In this document: positions 15,251-23,692 of the stretch, in pieces
Layout of the letters: the number at the start of each line of letters is the position of its first letter
Position numbering within the stretch: the first letter of the stretch is position 1
Origin: an uncultured Coriobacteriaceae bacterium
Lineage (GTDB): Bacteria > Actinomycetota > Coriobacteriia > Coriobacteriales > Atopobiaceae
Direction: 5' to 3'
DNA: 42,273 nucleotides
Assembly (NCBI GenBank): GCA_902791035.1
Contig: CADAUA010000014.1
Span: 1 to 42,273, forward strand
Position numbers and translations under genes: made by a program
Notes under the pieces: model-generated
The model's input: only the letters and a program-made list of their open reading frames with translations
What the model was told of the DNA's origin: nothing
Database searches by the model: none

Positions 15251-16393
15251 CTACAGTTCTATGAGCTCGTCGGTTATGAACGTGAGCCGCTCGGAGCCAT
15301 CCGCCGTGATCAGGTAGTCGTCCTCCTGGCGCACGCCGCCCACGCCCGGCACGTAGAGGCCCGGCTCGATGGTCGTGATCGTGCCGGCCTCGTAGGGCGT
15401 GTCGTCGCTCGGCGAGATGAAGGGCCACTCGTGGATGGCCAGGCCAAAGCTGTGGCCGAAGCCGTGGGGCGTCTCGTAGCCCGCCCCGGTGATCACCGCG
15501 TTTATGGCGTCGTGCACGGCGTGCGGCGTGGTGCCCGCGCGCAACGCCTCGTGGCCGGCTCGCTTGGCCTCGGTCACCACATCAAACATGTGCCGAAGCT
15601 CCGGCCTCGCCGGCCCCAGGCTCACGGTGCGGGTGATGTCCGAGCAGTAGCCCTTGTACCCCGCGCCAAAGTCGATGGTCACGAAGTCGCCCTTCTGCAG
15701 CACGCGGTCCGTCACCGTGGCGTGCGGGCAGGCGCCGTTCTCGGGGCCGGACGCGACGATGGTGGTAAAGCAATAGCCCGAGCCGCCGTGCGCGCGGAAC
15801 TCGCGCTCGAGCGCGTTGTCCACGTCCTTCTCGGTAACGCCGGGCCGGATGTGGTCGAGAAGCGCATAGAAGCTGAGCATGCTGATGCGGCAGGCCTCGC
15901 GGATGGTCGCGATCTCCTCGGGGGTCTTGTGTGCCCGCATGTGCTTGATGTAGGGCGTGGCGGCAACCCACTCCACGTCGGGCGCCTGGGCCGTGAGCTG
16001 CAGGAAGTTGGCATGACTCAGGGTGTCGGGGTAGTAGCCCACGCGAGCGGTGGTCGCGCTGGCCTGGGTCGCGCCGGCTGTGGCTAGCTGGGCGACCACC
16101 TGGCCGGCGGTGCCGTAGTAGCCCGGCACTCCCTTGTGCCAGTCGCGGACCTCGTAGGCCGGGCACTCCTTGGCCATCTGCGTGACGTAGCGGCGGTCGG
16201 TCACGAAGAAGTTCGTGTCGTCTGCGCCGGGCGTGAGCACCAGCACCGCCACGCCGTCACCGCCCGTAAAGCCCGTGAGGTAGGCCACGTCGAAGCCGTC
16301 GCCAACCACAAGGGCGTCCAGCCCGTCCGCCGCCATCTGCCGCTCGACCGCGGCCAGCCGCTGGTCGTAGATCGTCTCTGCCGTCTCTGTCAT
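15251..16393 (-). CDS. M24 family Xaa-Pro peptidase (PepP/PepQ type)
   Basis: The 380-residue protein has the creatinase N-terminal domain (1-150, with DALVVGDGFDVAYLTGFTG) and the pita-bread catalytic domain of M24 metallopeptidases. The five metal ligands are visible: two Asp in TIDFGAGYKGYCSDITRTVS, His in HGFGHSFGLAIHE, Glu in TTIEPGLYVPG and Glu in VRQEDDYLI. It should remove N-terminal residues preceding proline or split X-Pro dipeptides in the cytoplasm, feeding amino-acid fermentation. GGGAGGGAGC lies 5 bases upstream of ATG 16393. No signal peptide. It follows butyrate kinase on the same strand across a 196-base GC-rich gap in which I see no gene. PepP versus PepQ cannot be settled from sequence alone. 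Confidence 0.9.
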   Translation of the reverse strand: MTETAETIYDQRLAAVERQMAADGLDALVVGDGFDVAYLTGFTGGDGVAVLVLTPGADDTNFFVTDRRYVTQMAKECPAYEVRDWHKGVPGYYGTAGQVVAQLATAGATQASATTARVGYYPDTLSHANFLQLTAQAPDVEWVAATPYIKHMRAHKTPEEIATIREACRISMLSFYALLDHIRPGVTEKDVDNALEREFRAHGGSGYCFTTIVASGPENGACPHATVTDRVLQKGDFVTIDFGAGYKGYCSDITRTVSLGPARPELRHMFDVVTEAKRAGHEALRAGTTPHAVHDAINAVITGAGYETPHGFGHSFGLAIHEWPFISPSDDTPYEAGTITTIEPGLYVPGVGGVRQEDDYLITADGSERLTFITDELIEL

Positions 16394-16589
16394 GGAAAGC
16401 TCCCTCCCGCGTCGTGTGCACCACCAGCATACGAGTGCGGCGGGCGAAAGTGAGAGCTTTTTCTCGTTGCGCACAAGCGGGTTCGGGGCCGCCGGGCCGG
16501 GTCGGACCACCGTGCGGCACTGCACCGGGCCGGGCCACCACCCGGCCGCCGGGCCGCGCCGCGCCGCCGCCGGGTGGCGCCGCCCACGC

Positions 16590-17744
16590 CTAGTCCGCGA
16601 ACCCCTCCCACACGGGCCGGCCAGGATAGACGAGCGCCTGTTCCTTGCCGCTCAGAACGTCGCAGGCTGCCTGGGCCATGGCCTGCTGCTCCAGCTCGCC
16701 GGGATAGCAGAACACGGGCGCGATCCAGCCGCAGCGATCGCGTACGCCGTCCGCCACGTCGTCGAAGCGCAGGAGCCCGCCCGTGAGCAGAATCGCGTCC
16801 ACCTGCCCGCCCAGCGCGCCCGCCATGGCGGCTATCCACTTGCAAGTCTGATATATCATGGCTGTCCACACGCGCCGCGCCGTGGGGTCGCCCTCCTCCA
16901 CCAGCGCATGCACCGCATCGGAGCTCGACGTCCCGAACCACGACGAGAACCCGCCCGCCTGCGAGCAGAGGCCGCGCACGTCCTCGGCCGGCAGTCCCCA
17001 CAGGTGGTCCAGGACGTCCGTCACGGCCATGGACCCCATGCGCGTGGGCGTGAAGGGCCCCTCTCCCCCGCCGGCGTCGTTGCCGTCGACCATGCGGCCG
17101 CGCCGGTGCGCCGTCACCGATATGCCGCCGTCGATGTGAGCCACCACGAAGTTGTGGTCCTCGTAGCGGATGCCCTGCTCATCGCAGTGCCGGCGCGCGA
17201 CGGCCTTGAGGTTGAGCGCGTGGCTCACCGCCTTGCGATAGACTCCGCGCACGCCGGTGACGCGCGCCTCGTCGCAGAGCTCGTCAACCACGGGCGGGTT
17301 GGTCATGAGGGCCAGACCGCCAAAGCGCTCCTGAACCCGCCGCGCCATCTGCACGCCCAGCATGGAGGCGTGATAGAGCCCGCCCTTGCACGCGCGCGTG
17401 TCTTCCACCAGCCGGTCGTCGATGGCGTAGATCCCGCCCGGCACGGGGTAGCACCCGCCGCCGCGGCCCATCACCGCGTCCACGCCCGTAAGGTCCACGC
17501 CGTTCTCGCGCAGGAAGTCCCAGAGAACGCCCATGCGGTAGTCCAGCTGGTCGTTTATGGTGCCGAGGCCGCGGAGCATGGCCGAGTCGTGGAACACGTC
17601 CGTGTCCAGCACGCAGGCCCCGCCCTCGAAGAGCGAGACCTTGGTGGAGGTGGACCCGGGGTTTATCACGAAGATGCGCCACGGGCCCGACACGGTCTCG
17701 CCCACGTTGTCGTGCGCCGCGGGTCTCTGGTATCCGTCCTGCAT
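16590..17744 (-). CDS. buk: Butyrate kinase
   Basis: The 384-residue enzyme is an ASKHA-fold acyl kinase, EC 2.7.2.7: butyryl phosphate + ADP to butyrate + ATP, the last step of one butyrate-forming route. Diagnostic segments are IFVINPGSTSTKVSLFEG (about 24-41, N and S/T phosphate contacts), DAVMGRGGGCYPVPGG near 90, HIDGGISVTAHRRGRMVDGN near 196 and ILLTGGLLR near 316. Motif spacing suits butyrate kinase better than acetate kinase; branched-chain acids are possible substrates. The N-terminus is about 20 residues longer than usual. AAGGAG lies 6 bases before ATG 17744, formed partly by the last unit of a 12-bp tandem repeat. No phosphotransbutyrylase (ptb) is next to it, so the partner must be encoded elsewhere. 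Confidence 0.93.
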   Translation of the reverse strand: MQDGYQRPAAHDNVGETVSGPWRIFVINPGSTSTKVSLFEGGACVLDTDVFHDSAMLRGLGTINDQLDYRMGVLWDFLRENGVDLTGVDAVMGRGGGCYPVPGGIYAIDDRLVEDTRACKGGLYHASMLGVQMARRVQERFGGLALMTNPPVVDELCDEARVTGVRGVYRKAVSHALNLKAVARRHCDEQGIRYEDHNFVVAHIDGGISVTAHRRGRMVDGNDAGGGEGPFTPTRMGSMAVTDVLDHLWGLPAEDVRGLCSQAGGFSSWFGTSSSDAVHALVEEGDPTARRVWTAMIYQTCKWIAAMAGALGGQVDAILLTGGLLRFDDVADGVRDRCGWIAPVFCYPGELEQQAMAQAACDVLSGKEQALVYPGRPVWEGFAD

Positions 17745-17754
17745 GCTGCGCTCC

Positions 17755-17802
17755 TTGCGTCAGAGTTTGCGTCAGAGTTTGCGTCAGAGTTTGCGTCAGA
17801 GA
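17755..17802. repeat. Four 12-bp tandem copies between NUDIX gene and buk
   Basis: TTGCGTCAGAGT is present four times (17755-17802, last unit ending in A). On the coding (minus) strand the unit is ACTCTGACGCAA; the NUDIX stop codon TGA is in the first unit and every unit carries an in-frame TGA. The last unit abuts GGAG, completing the buk Shine-Dalgarno site as CAAGGAG. Confidence 0.92.
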
Positions 17803-18374
17803 TCCCCGCGCCAGCGACGCGCGGCCGCCGCCAGCTTGGGATACACCCGCTCGCGCATCCAGGGTTCGGTGCTGGCGGCAATCGCGTCCTCGGGCGCGAA
17901 CCAGCGGAGGTCCTTGTTCTCGTCGGGCTTCACGCGCAGCGGCTCCGCGGGATCGGCCACGATGAGCCAGCTCACGTTGAGGTGCACGTGCGAGCTCACG
18001 TATCGGCCGCGCTTCTCGTGACCGGCCACGGTGAGGATCTCGAGCGACGCCGGCACCTCCATGGCCGGCCGCACGGACGTGAGCCCGCTCTCCTCGCGCA
18101 CCTCGCGCAGGGCCACGGCAAGGAGGTCGTGCTCCCCGTCCGCGTGCCCGCCCAGCCAGGACCAGCTGCGATAGATCAGGTGCCAGCACATGAGCGCCTG
18201 CGACGCGTCCGGGCTTATCACCCAGGCCGCGGCCGTCATGTGCGCGCGGTCGTTGGCTCGCGTCCACACGTCCTCCGCATCCAGCAGCCGCAGCATGAGG
18301 TCCTTGTCGCGAACCTCCTGCTCGTTGACTGGCTCGTACGCGCGGATAAGGTCGGTCGAGTCCACTTCCGTCAC
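17796..18374 (-). CDS. NUDIX hydrolase
   Basis: The 192-residue protein has a full Nudix box starting at GGHADGEHDLLAVALREVRE and ending EESG (about residues 75-97), matching G-x5-E-x7-REUXEEXGU, so the metal-binding helix is intact. N-terminal residues 1-45 (LIRAYEPVNEQEVRDKDLML) form an extra helical part, and HMTAAAWVISPD begins the fold. The substrate could be a nucleoside diphosphate derivative, but the sequence does not say which. GTG 18374 is the start, overlapping the Hsp33 stop as GTGA with GGAGGGGGA just upstream, so translation is coupled to hslO. The stop codon is inside a 12-bp tandem repeat that separates it from butyrate kinase. Pairing with Hsp33 hints at stress or oxidised-nucleotide handling (inference). 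Confidence 0.9.
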   Translation of the reverse strand: MTEVDSTDLIRAYEPVNEQEVRDKDLMLRLLDAEDVWTRANDRAHMTAAAWVISPDASQALMCWHLIYRSWSWLGGHADGEHDLLAVALREVREESGLTSVRPAMEVPASLEILTVAGHEKRGRYVSSHVHLNVSWLIVADPAEPLRVKPDENKDLRWFAPEDAIAASTEPWMRERVYPKLAAAARRWRGDL

Positions 18375-19384
18375 TCCCCCTCCGTGCCAAGAGCGTCTGC
18401 CCCAAGAGTGTCAGGCACTCTTGGCCCGAGGAGCTCCTGCAGCTGGGCCGGCTCGAAGTGATACTCCCGCCCACAGAAGTGGCAGTGCACCTCGGCCGGC
18501 TCGCCCTTGGCGATCATGTCCTCCAGCTCGGCGCGCCCCAGCGCCAGCACCACGCGGGCGGCGCGGTCCTTGTTGCACCCGCAGTGGAACTCCACCGGCA
18601 TGGCGTCCAGCTCCTGGTAGCCCATGCCGCGCAGCAGGTGGTCGAGCATGCTCGTGGGCGTGTGGCCCTCCTCCAGGAGCTCGGTCACGGACTTGACGCC
18701 CTCGAGGTTGGCCTGCATCTGGTCCACGAGCGCGTCATCGTAACCGGGCATGAGCTGGATGATAAAGCCGCCCGCCTGCCGCACGCTCAGGTCCACGTCC
18801 ACCAACACGCCCACGCCCACGGAGGTGGGCACCTGCTCGCTCACGGCGAAGTAGTACGTGAGGTCGTCGCCCACCTCGCCCGTGGACAAGGGCACGCTGC
18901 TGGAATAGGGCTCGATGCCCGGCAGGTCGCGCACCACCGTGAGCGATCCCGCGCCCATGCCGCCGCCCACGTCCAGGTGGTGGCCCGGCCCCTCCTTGAG
19001 GTCCAGCCACACATGGGGGTGGTTGGCGTAGCCCTTTACCTGGCCGTGGTTGTTTGCAGTGACGGTCAGACCGCCGATGGGCCCGTCGCCGGACATGGTA
19101 AGGGTGATGAGCTCGCGGTCGTCCTTCTCCATGGCGCCCATCATGAGGCCGCCCATCATGAGGCGCCCCAACGCGGCCGTTACCAGCGGGCTCGCGGTGT
19201 GGCGCTCGCTCGCCTCCTGCACGGTGGCGCGCGCCGTCACGGCGAAGGCGCGGATGAGCCCGTCGGCTGCCGTGCCGCGCACCAGGTGGTCACCCGCGCG
19301 CACCACGTCGCTGAAGCCAATGACCTTGCTGTCTGCAACCACCCCATCTGAGGTGGTAACCGTCCCGCGCTCGTCCTCGCTCAT
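18371..19384 (-). CDS. hslO: Redox-regulated chaperone Hsp33
   Basis: The 337-residue product is Hsp33, a cytoplasmic holdase activated by oxidation and unfolding. The N-terminal domain shows TADGLIRAFAVTARATVQEA near 39 and the glycine-rich GDGPIGGLTVTANNHGQVKGY near 98; the C-terminal redox switch has four cysteines, FHCGCNKDR near 269 and VHCHFCGREY near 301, the CXC/CXXC zinc motif. Length is slightly above the usual 290-300, owing to an N-terminal extension and an acidic tail. ATG 19384 has AGGGACAAAGG upstream. The NUDIX gene follows with a 4-base overlap. A 145-bp hairpin element lies in its upstream region. Confidence 0.95.
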   Translation of the reverse strand: MSEDERGTVTTSDGVVADSKVIGFSDVVRAGDHLVRGTAADGLIRAFAVTARATVQEASERHTASPLVTAALGRLMMGGLMMGAMEKDDRELITLTMSGDGPIGGLTVTANNHGQVKGYANHPHVWLDLKEGPGHHLDVGGGMGAGSLTVVRDLPGIEPYSSSVPLSTGEVGDDLTYYFAVSEQVPTSVGVGVLVDVDLSVRQAGGFIIQLMPGYDDALVDQMQANLEGVKSVTELLEEGHTPTSMLDHLLRGMGYQELDAMPVEFHCGCNKDRAARVVLALGRAELEDMIAKGEPAEVHCHFCGREYHFEPAQLQELLGPRVPDTLGADALGTEGE

Positions 19385-19473
19385 GCCTTTGTCCCTCTTC
19401 CGCCGCCGCTCGTCCCCTACTGCTTTAATGCACCGCCCGTTCCAGTCCACCCGAAGTAGGGCAAACTCAAATT

Positions 19474-19618
19474 ATGACGTCAAATCGGAACTTTTCGGTG
19501 TCGCATCCTCTAGCAATGGCCCTCCGGCGCAGGTTTACCCGAGTTGTGTGGCGACCAGAGCCACCTCTCCACCACCCGACGAACGAGACGACACCGAAAA
19601 GCTCCGATTTGATGTCAT
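19474..19618. repeat. 145-bp element with 30-bp terminal inverted repeats
   Basis: Arms 19474-19503 and 19589-19618 pair at 28 of 30 positions; the left arm contains CAAATCGGAACTTTTCGGTG and the right GACACCGAAAAGCTCCGATT. It lies in the 461-base gap between hslO and the uvrA paralogue. The flanks show no obvious target duplication. No coding frame in it looks real. Confidence 0.85.
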
Positions 19619-19845
19619 TTTCGCCCAATCCTCTACTTCGCCTGCCTCCCGGCCGGCCGTGCAACGTTCACGCAACGAGTGCCGACCGTGCTGGCCCGTG
19701 CGAACAGGCGCGAAAACAGCGGCTCCCGGCAAGGGCGGCCCAGGCATGCCGCGAGCCGCAGCCAAGAGCACCCGATCGGACGCCCACCGCCCTACCGCCC
19801 ATTCGCGACGCAGCTACCCGGCACCCGCCCAGCACCATGCACCCG

Positions 19846-22329
19846 CTAGATGAACCGTCCCGTCACGCTCTCCGGGCAGGCCCGCACGTCGTCGGGTGTG
19901 CCTGCCACCACCACGCGGCCGCCGTCCTTTCCGCCGCCGGGACCCATGTCCACGATCCAGTCCGCGTTGCGGATCACGTCCAGGTCGTGCTCGATGACCA
20001 CGACCGTGGCACCCTGGTCGATGAGCCCCTGGAAGACCACGAGCAGCGTCCGCACGTCGAGCGGGTGCAGGCCGATCGTGGGCTCGTCGAAGACAAAGAC
20101 CGACCCCTCCTGGCCGCGACCCATCTCGCTCGCCAGCTTGAGCCGCTGCGCCTCGCCGCCACTGAGGCCCGGCGTCTCCTCCCCAAGCGTGAGGTAGCCC
20201 AGGCCGAGATCGTGCAGGACCTCCAGCCGCCGCTGCAAAAGTTTGATACCACGGCACGCGTCCAGCGCCTCGTCCACGCTCATGTCCATGAGCTCGGGCA
20301 GGCTGTGGGGCAGGCCGTCCTTGCCCACGCGCACGACCTCCCAGGCCGCGCGAGAGTAGCGCGACCCTCGGCAGTCTGGGCAGGTTATGTCCACGTCGGG
20401 CAGGAACTGGACGTCGAGCGAGATCTGGCCCGTGCCATCGCAGGTGGGGCAGCGGAGCTTGCCCGTGTTGTACGAGAAGTCGCCGGCCTTGTACCCCAGC
20501 TCGCGCGCGCCCGGCGTGCGTGCAAAGAGCTTGCGGAGCTCGTCGTGCACGCCCGCGTACGTGGCCACGGTACTTCGAACGTTTATGCCAATGGGCGTCG
20601 CGTCGATCAGCTTGGCCTGGGTGATGCCGGGAGCGTCCACCTCGCGCACGTGCGCCGGCAACGGCTCGCCCGCCACCATCGTGCGCAGGGCCGGCACCAG
20701 GCTCTCCAGCACCAGCGTGGTCTTGCCCGAGCCCGAGACGCCCGTGACCACCGTCATCCGCCCGCGCGGCAGGTCCACCGCCAGCGGCCGCACGGTGTGG
20801 ATGCCCCCGGTCTCCAGGTGGATGACGCCCAGCGAGAAGAGCTCGTCTTCCGGGATCGCCGGCCGGACACGCGAGTCCTTATCGCCAGCCAGGAAGGGCC
20901 CGATCCGCGACGCCGGGTCCGCCGCCACGGCCGCCACCGGCCCCTGGGCGATCACGCGTCCGCCGTCCGCGCCGGCGTCGGGCCCCATCTCCACGATCCA
21001 GTCCGCGTGCCGCAGGACCTGCGTGTCGTGGTCCACGAGCACCACGGAGTTGCCGTCGGCCACGAGGTCGTCCATCACACCGGTGAGGCCACGGAGGTTC
21101 TGCGGGTGCAGGCCGATCGAGGGCTCGTCCAGCACGTAGAGCACGCCGGTCGTGCGGTTGCGGACGGCACGGGCCAGCTGCACGCGCTGGCGCTCGCCCG
21201 TGGAGAGCGTGGCCGCCGCGCGGTCCAGGCTCAGGTATCCCAGCCCCAGGTCGAGCAGGCGGCGCGACGTGTCATCAAAGCTTTCGCATATCGACCTCGC
21301 CATGGGGCGCATCTCCGCAGGCAGCGAGTCCGGCACGCCGGCAACCCAGTCCACCAGGTCCGCGAGCGTCATGGCCGTGGCGTCGGCGAGCCCGATGCCG
21401 CGCAGCCGCGGCGCGCGGGCGGCGGCGGAGAGGCGCGTGCCCCCGCAGTCGGGACAGACGTCCTCGCGCAGGAACTTCTCGATGCGCTTCATGCCCTTCT
21501 CGTCCTTGGCCTTGGCTAGCGAGTTGAGCACGGAGTTGACGGCGGAGTAATAGGTGAAGTCCATCTCGGTGGACTGGCCGGTCTTGGGGTTGAGGTAGTG
21601 GAGGTGGTGCTTCTCCTGCGCGCCGTGATAGACGATCTCCTTCTCCTCGGGCGTGAGGTCGCGGAAGGGCACGTCCGTGCGAACGCCCAGGTCGCGAGCC
21701 ATGTCGGCCATGAGGGACCACATGAGGGAGCCCCACACCACCACGGCGCCCTCGTCGATGGTCTTTGTGTCGTCGGGCACGAGCGTGGACTCGTCCACCG
21801 TGCGCACGACGCCCGTCCCGCCGCACGTGGGGCAGGCGCCTGTGGAGTTGAAGGCCAGGTCCTCGGCGCTCGGACCATAAAACTTCTCACCGCACACCGG
21901 GCACGTGATGGGCTGGTCGGCCGCCACGGCAAGGCTCGGCGGTGCGTAGTGGCCGTTGGGGCACCGGTGGCTGCCCAAGCGCGAGAACATGAGCCGCAGG
22001 CTGTTGAGCAACTCTGACATGGTGCCAAAGGTGGACCGTATGCCCGGCACGCCCGGCCGCTGCCGAAGGGCCAGGGCCGCGGGCACGTAGCGGACCTCGC
22101 GCACGTCGGCGCGCTCGGCCTGGGTCATGCGGCGACGCGTGTAGGTAGACAAGGACTCCAGGTAGCGGCGCGAACCCTCGGCGTAGAGGATGCCCAGCGC
22201 GAGCGACGACTTGCCCGAACCCGAGACGCCCGCCACGCCCACGATCTGGCCGAGCGGGATGTCGACGTCTACGTCCTTGAGGTTGTGTACCCGCGCGCCG
22301 CGGACCTCGATATGATCGACCTTGGGCAT
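19846..22329 (-). CDS. UvrA-family ABC ATPase lacking the UvrB-binding insert
   Basis: The 827-residue protein has the twin ABC modules of UvrA: Walker A GVSGSGKSSLA near 34 and GVSGSGKTTLV near 552, signatures LSTGERQRVQLARA and LSGGEAQRLKLASE, Walker B VLYVLDEPSIGLHPQ and VFVFDEPTIGLHPLD. Three CXXC zinc motifs are visible (CPVCGEKF/CPTCGGTG, CPDCGGTR and CPTCDGTG/CPDCRGSR). It is over 100 residues shorter than canonical UvrA (about 940-950), and the N-terminal region after Walker A runs straight into SLSTYTRRRMTQ, so the UvrB-interaction domain seems absent. Such paralogues are associated with DNA repair or drug resistance; the usual UvrA is expected elsewhere. GGGAGG precedes ATG 22329. 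It is a single-gene transcript. Confidence 0.88.
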   Translation of the reverse strand: MPKVDHIEVRGARVHNLKDVDVDIPLGQIVGVAGVSGSGKSSLALGILYAEGSRRYLESLSTYTRRRMTQAERADVREVRYVPAALALRQRPGVPGIRSTFGTMSELLNSLRLMFSRLGSHRCPNGHYAPPSLAVAADQPITCPVCGEKFYGPSAEDLAFNSTGACPTCGGTGVVRTVDESTLVPDDTKTIDEGAVVVWGSLMWSLMADMARDLGVRTDVPFRDLTPEEKEIVYHGAQEKHHLHYLNPKTGQSTEMDFTYYSAVNSVLNSLAKAKDEKGMKRIEKFLREDVCPDCGGTRLSAAARAPRLRGIGLADATAMTLADLVDWVAGVPDSLPAEMRPMARSICESFDDTSRRLLDLGLGYLSLDRAAATLSTGERQRVQLARAVRNRTTGVLYVLDEPSIGLHPQNLRGLTGVMDDLVADGNSVVLVDHDTQVLRHADWIVEMGPDAGADGGRVIAQGPVAAVAADPASRIGPFLAGDKDSRVRPAIPEDELFSLGVIHLETGGIHTVRPLAVDLPRGRMTVVTGVSGSGKTTLVLESLVPALRTMVAGEPLPAHVREVDAPGITQAKLIDATPIGINVRSTVATYAGVHDELRKLFARTPGARELGYKAGDFSYNTGKLRCPTCDGTGQISLDVQFLPDVDITCPDCRGSRYSRAAWEVVRVGKDGLPHSLPELMDMSVDEALDACRGIKLLQRRLEVLHDLGLGYLTLGEETPGLSGGEAQRLKLASEMGRGQEGSVFVFDEPTIGLHPLDVRTLLVVFQGLIDQGATVVVIEHDLDVIRNADWIVDMGPGGGKDGGRVVVAGTPDDVRACPESVTGRFI

Positions 22330-22546
22330 AAGGACCTCCCTGAGTAGGTGGGTAGGCCGGGCGGCAGGCGGGCCTGGCAGGATTGCCTGGTCTAGCTTAG
22401 AGCTCTGCGGCGGGGCGCGCAACGGGCCCAAGATGCGACGCGCATGCGGAACGGGCCGGGCAGCAGCCGGAACCTCGGCACGCGCCCCGCGCAACGCCGA
22501 GCGGTACGGTTATCCTTGAGGACGATATCGTTACGAGAGGATCCCC

Positions 22547-23350
22547 ATGACAGGTAAAAGCGGGCACTCCACCCCGGCAACCCACGGCGCACACACGACT
22601 CATCTCCGGCGCCAGCGCGTGCTCGCGATCGTGGCTGGCGTGATCGCGGCGCTGGTCGTGGCCGCCGCTGTCTACCTGAACACCTACTACCACGCGTCGG
22701 ACACGGCGTTGGTGGCGCTTGCCAGCGACGACGTCGTGACCGTGACCGAGCAAGACGACGGCGACCTGGTCTTCGCGCCGGCCGCGAGCAAGACCGCAGC
22801 CGCAGCCCCCGGCGCAGGAGTCGGTCTCATCTTTTATCCTGGCGGAAAGGTGGACCAGCGCGCCTACGCTCCGCTCATGCACGCCTGCGCCGAGCGCGGC
22901 TTTACCTGCGTACTGGTGCGCATGCCATTCAACCTGGCCGTATTCGATGCAAACGCCGCAGACGGCGAGAAGGCCGCCTTCCCGGAGGTCTCCCGATGGT
23001 ATCTGGGCGGCCACTCCCTCGGCGGTGCCATGGCTGCAAGTTACGCCTCAACCCACGCAGACGAGTACGCTGGCCTTCTTCTCTGCGCGGCCTACTCAAC
23101 GAAGGACCTGAGCGCGACGGGTCTGGCCGTCGAGTCCGTCTACGGCACAGCCGACGGCGTGCTCAATCGCGGGTCGTACGAGAAGTACCGTGGAAACGTC
23201 CCGCAAATGGTTGAGGATGTGATACCCGGTGGCTGCCACTCCTACTTTGGTGACTACGGTGCGCAGGACGGTGATGGTCAGCCCACAATCGGCCGCGAGG
23301 AGCAGATGGCTCGCACCGCCGACGACCTGGTGGCGCTCGCGGGGCGCTAG
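22547..23350 (+). CDS. Membrane-anchored alpha/beta hydrolase
   Basis: The 267-residue product has one N-terminal membrane segment (VLAIVAGVIAALVVAAAVYL, about 25-45) with a basic leader, so the catalytic part should face outward. The hydrolase domain shows LIFYPGGKVDQRAYAPL near 94, nucleophile elbow GGHSLGGAMAASYAS near 155, acid in VYGTADGVLNR near 194 and histidine in PGGCHSYFGDYG near 223, a plausible Ser-Asp-His triad. It resembles the small Abhydrolase_5 family of predicted extracellular hydrolases; the substrate is unknown. ACGAGAGGATCCCC precedes ATG 22547. It is divergent from the uvrA paralogue, with 217 bases between starts. Confidence 0.8.
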   Translation: MTGKSGHSTPATHGAHTTHLRRQRVLAIVAGVIAALVVAAAVYLNTYYHASDTALVALASDDVVTVTEQDDGDLVFAPAASKTAAAAPGAGVGLIFYPGGKVDQRAYAPLMHACAERGFTCVLVRMPFNLAVFDANAADGEKAAFPEVSRWYLGGHSLGGAMAASYASTHADEYAGLLLCAAYSTKDLSATGLAVESVYGTADGVLNRGSYEKYRGNVPQMVEDVIPGGCHSYFGDYGAQDGDGQPTIGREEQMARTADDLVALAGR

Positions 23351-23390
23351 CTAGTCGCGCAACGGCACGGAAACGCCTGTTTCCGCTTGC

Positions 23391-23498
23391 GATACTCGGG
23401 GTGGCCAGAAAAAAGTTTGCGCTCAGGGCATGGTCATTCGCGAAAACGTGCATCTGGTGCCTCTGAACGCTGACTTTTTCCGAGGCATCCCGAGTATC
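23391..23498. repeat. 108-bp inverted-repeat element, copy 1
   Basis: Ends are GATACTCGGGGTGG and CATCCCGAGTATC; inside them are AGAAAAAAGTTTGCGCTCAG and CTGAACGCTGACTTTTTCC, so almost 40 bases at each end can pair. A second copy of identical length lies at 32948-33055. The remainder of the 23351-23692 gap shows no gene. Confidence 0.88.
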
Positions 23499-23692
23499 AC
23501 TGCGCCCGCGACGCGCAGAAGTGCCACCGCAGGTACAGATTCGCAGCTCCGCAGCGATGCCGCTTGGCAGTCGGGCGCATGGGCCAGACCGGATTCGGTC
23601 GGCACTACATCACGGCCGACCGGGTTGGAACCGCCGTCGAACACACAGGCCGAACCGATCGCGTTACAAGGCACTCACGTTCTGCGATGGCT

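Noticed and set aside
16392..18461. 689-codon plus-strand frame opposite the peptidase, butyrate kinase and NUDIX genes
   Set aside because: Antisense to three genes with recognised catalytic motifs; Arg/His/Ala-rich and no ribosome site.
19474..21519. 681-codon plus-strand frame opposite the uvrA paralogue
   Set aside because: Shadow of the UvrA coding strand; it begins in the 145-bp inverted repeat and has no domain pattern.
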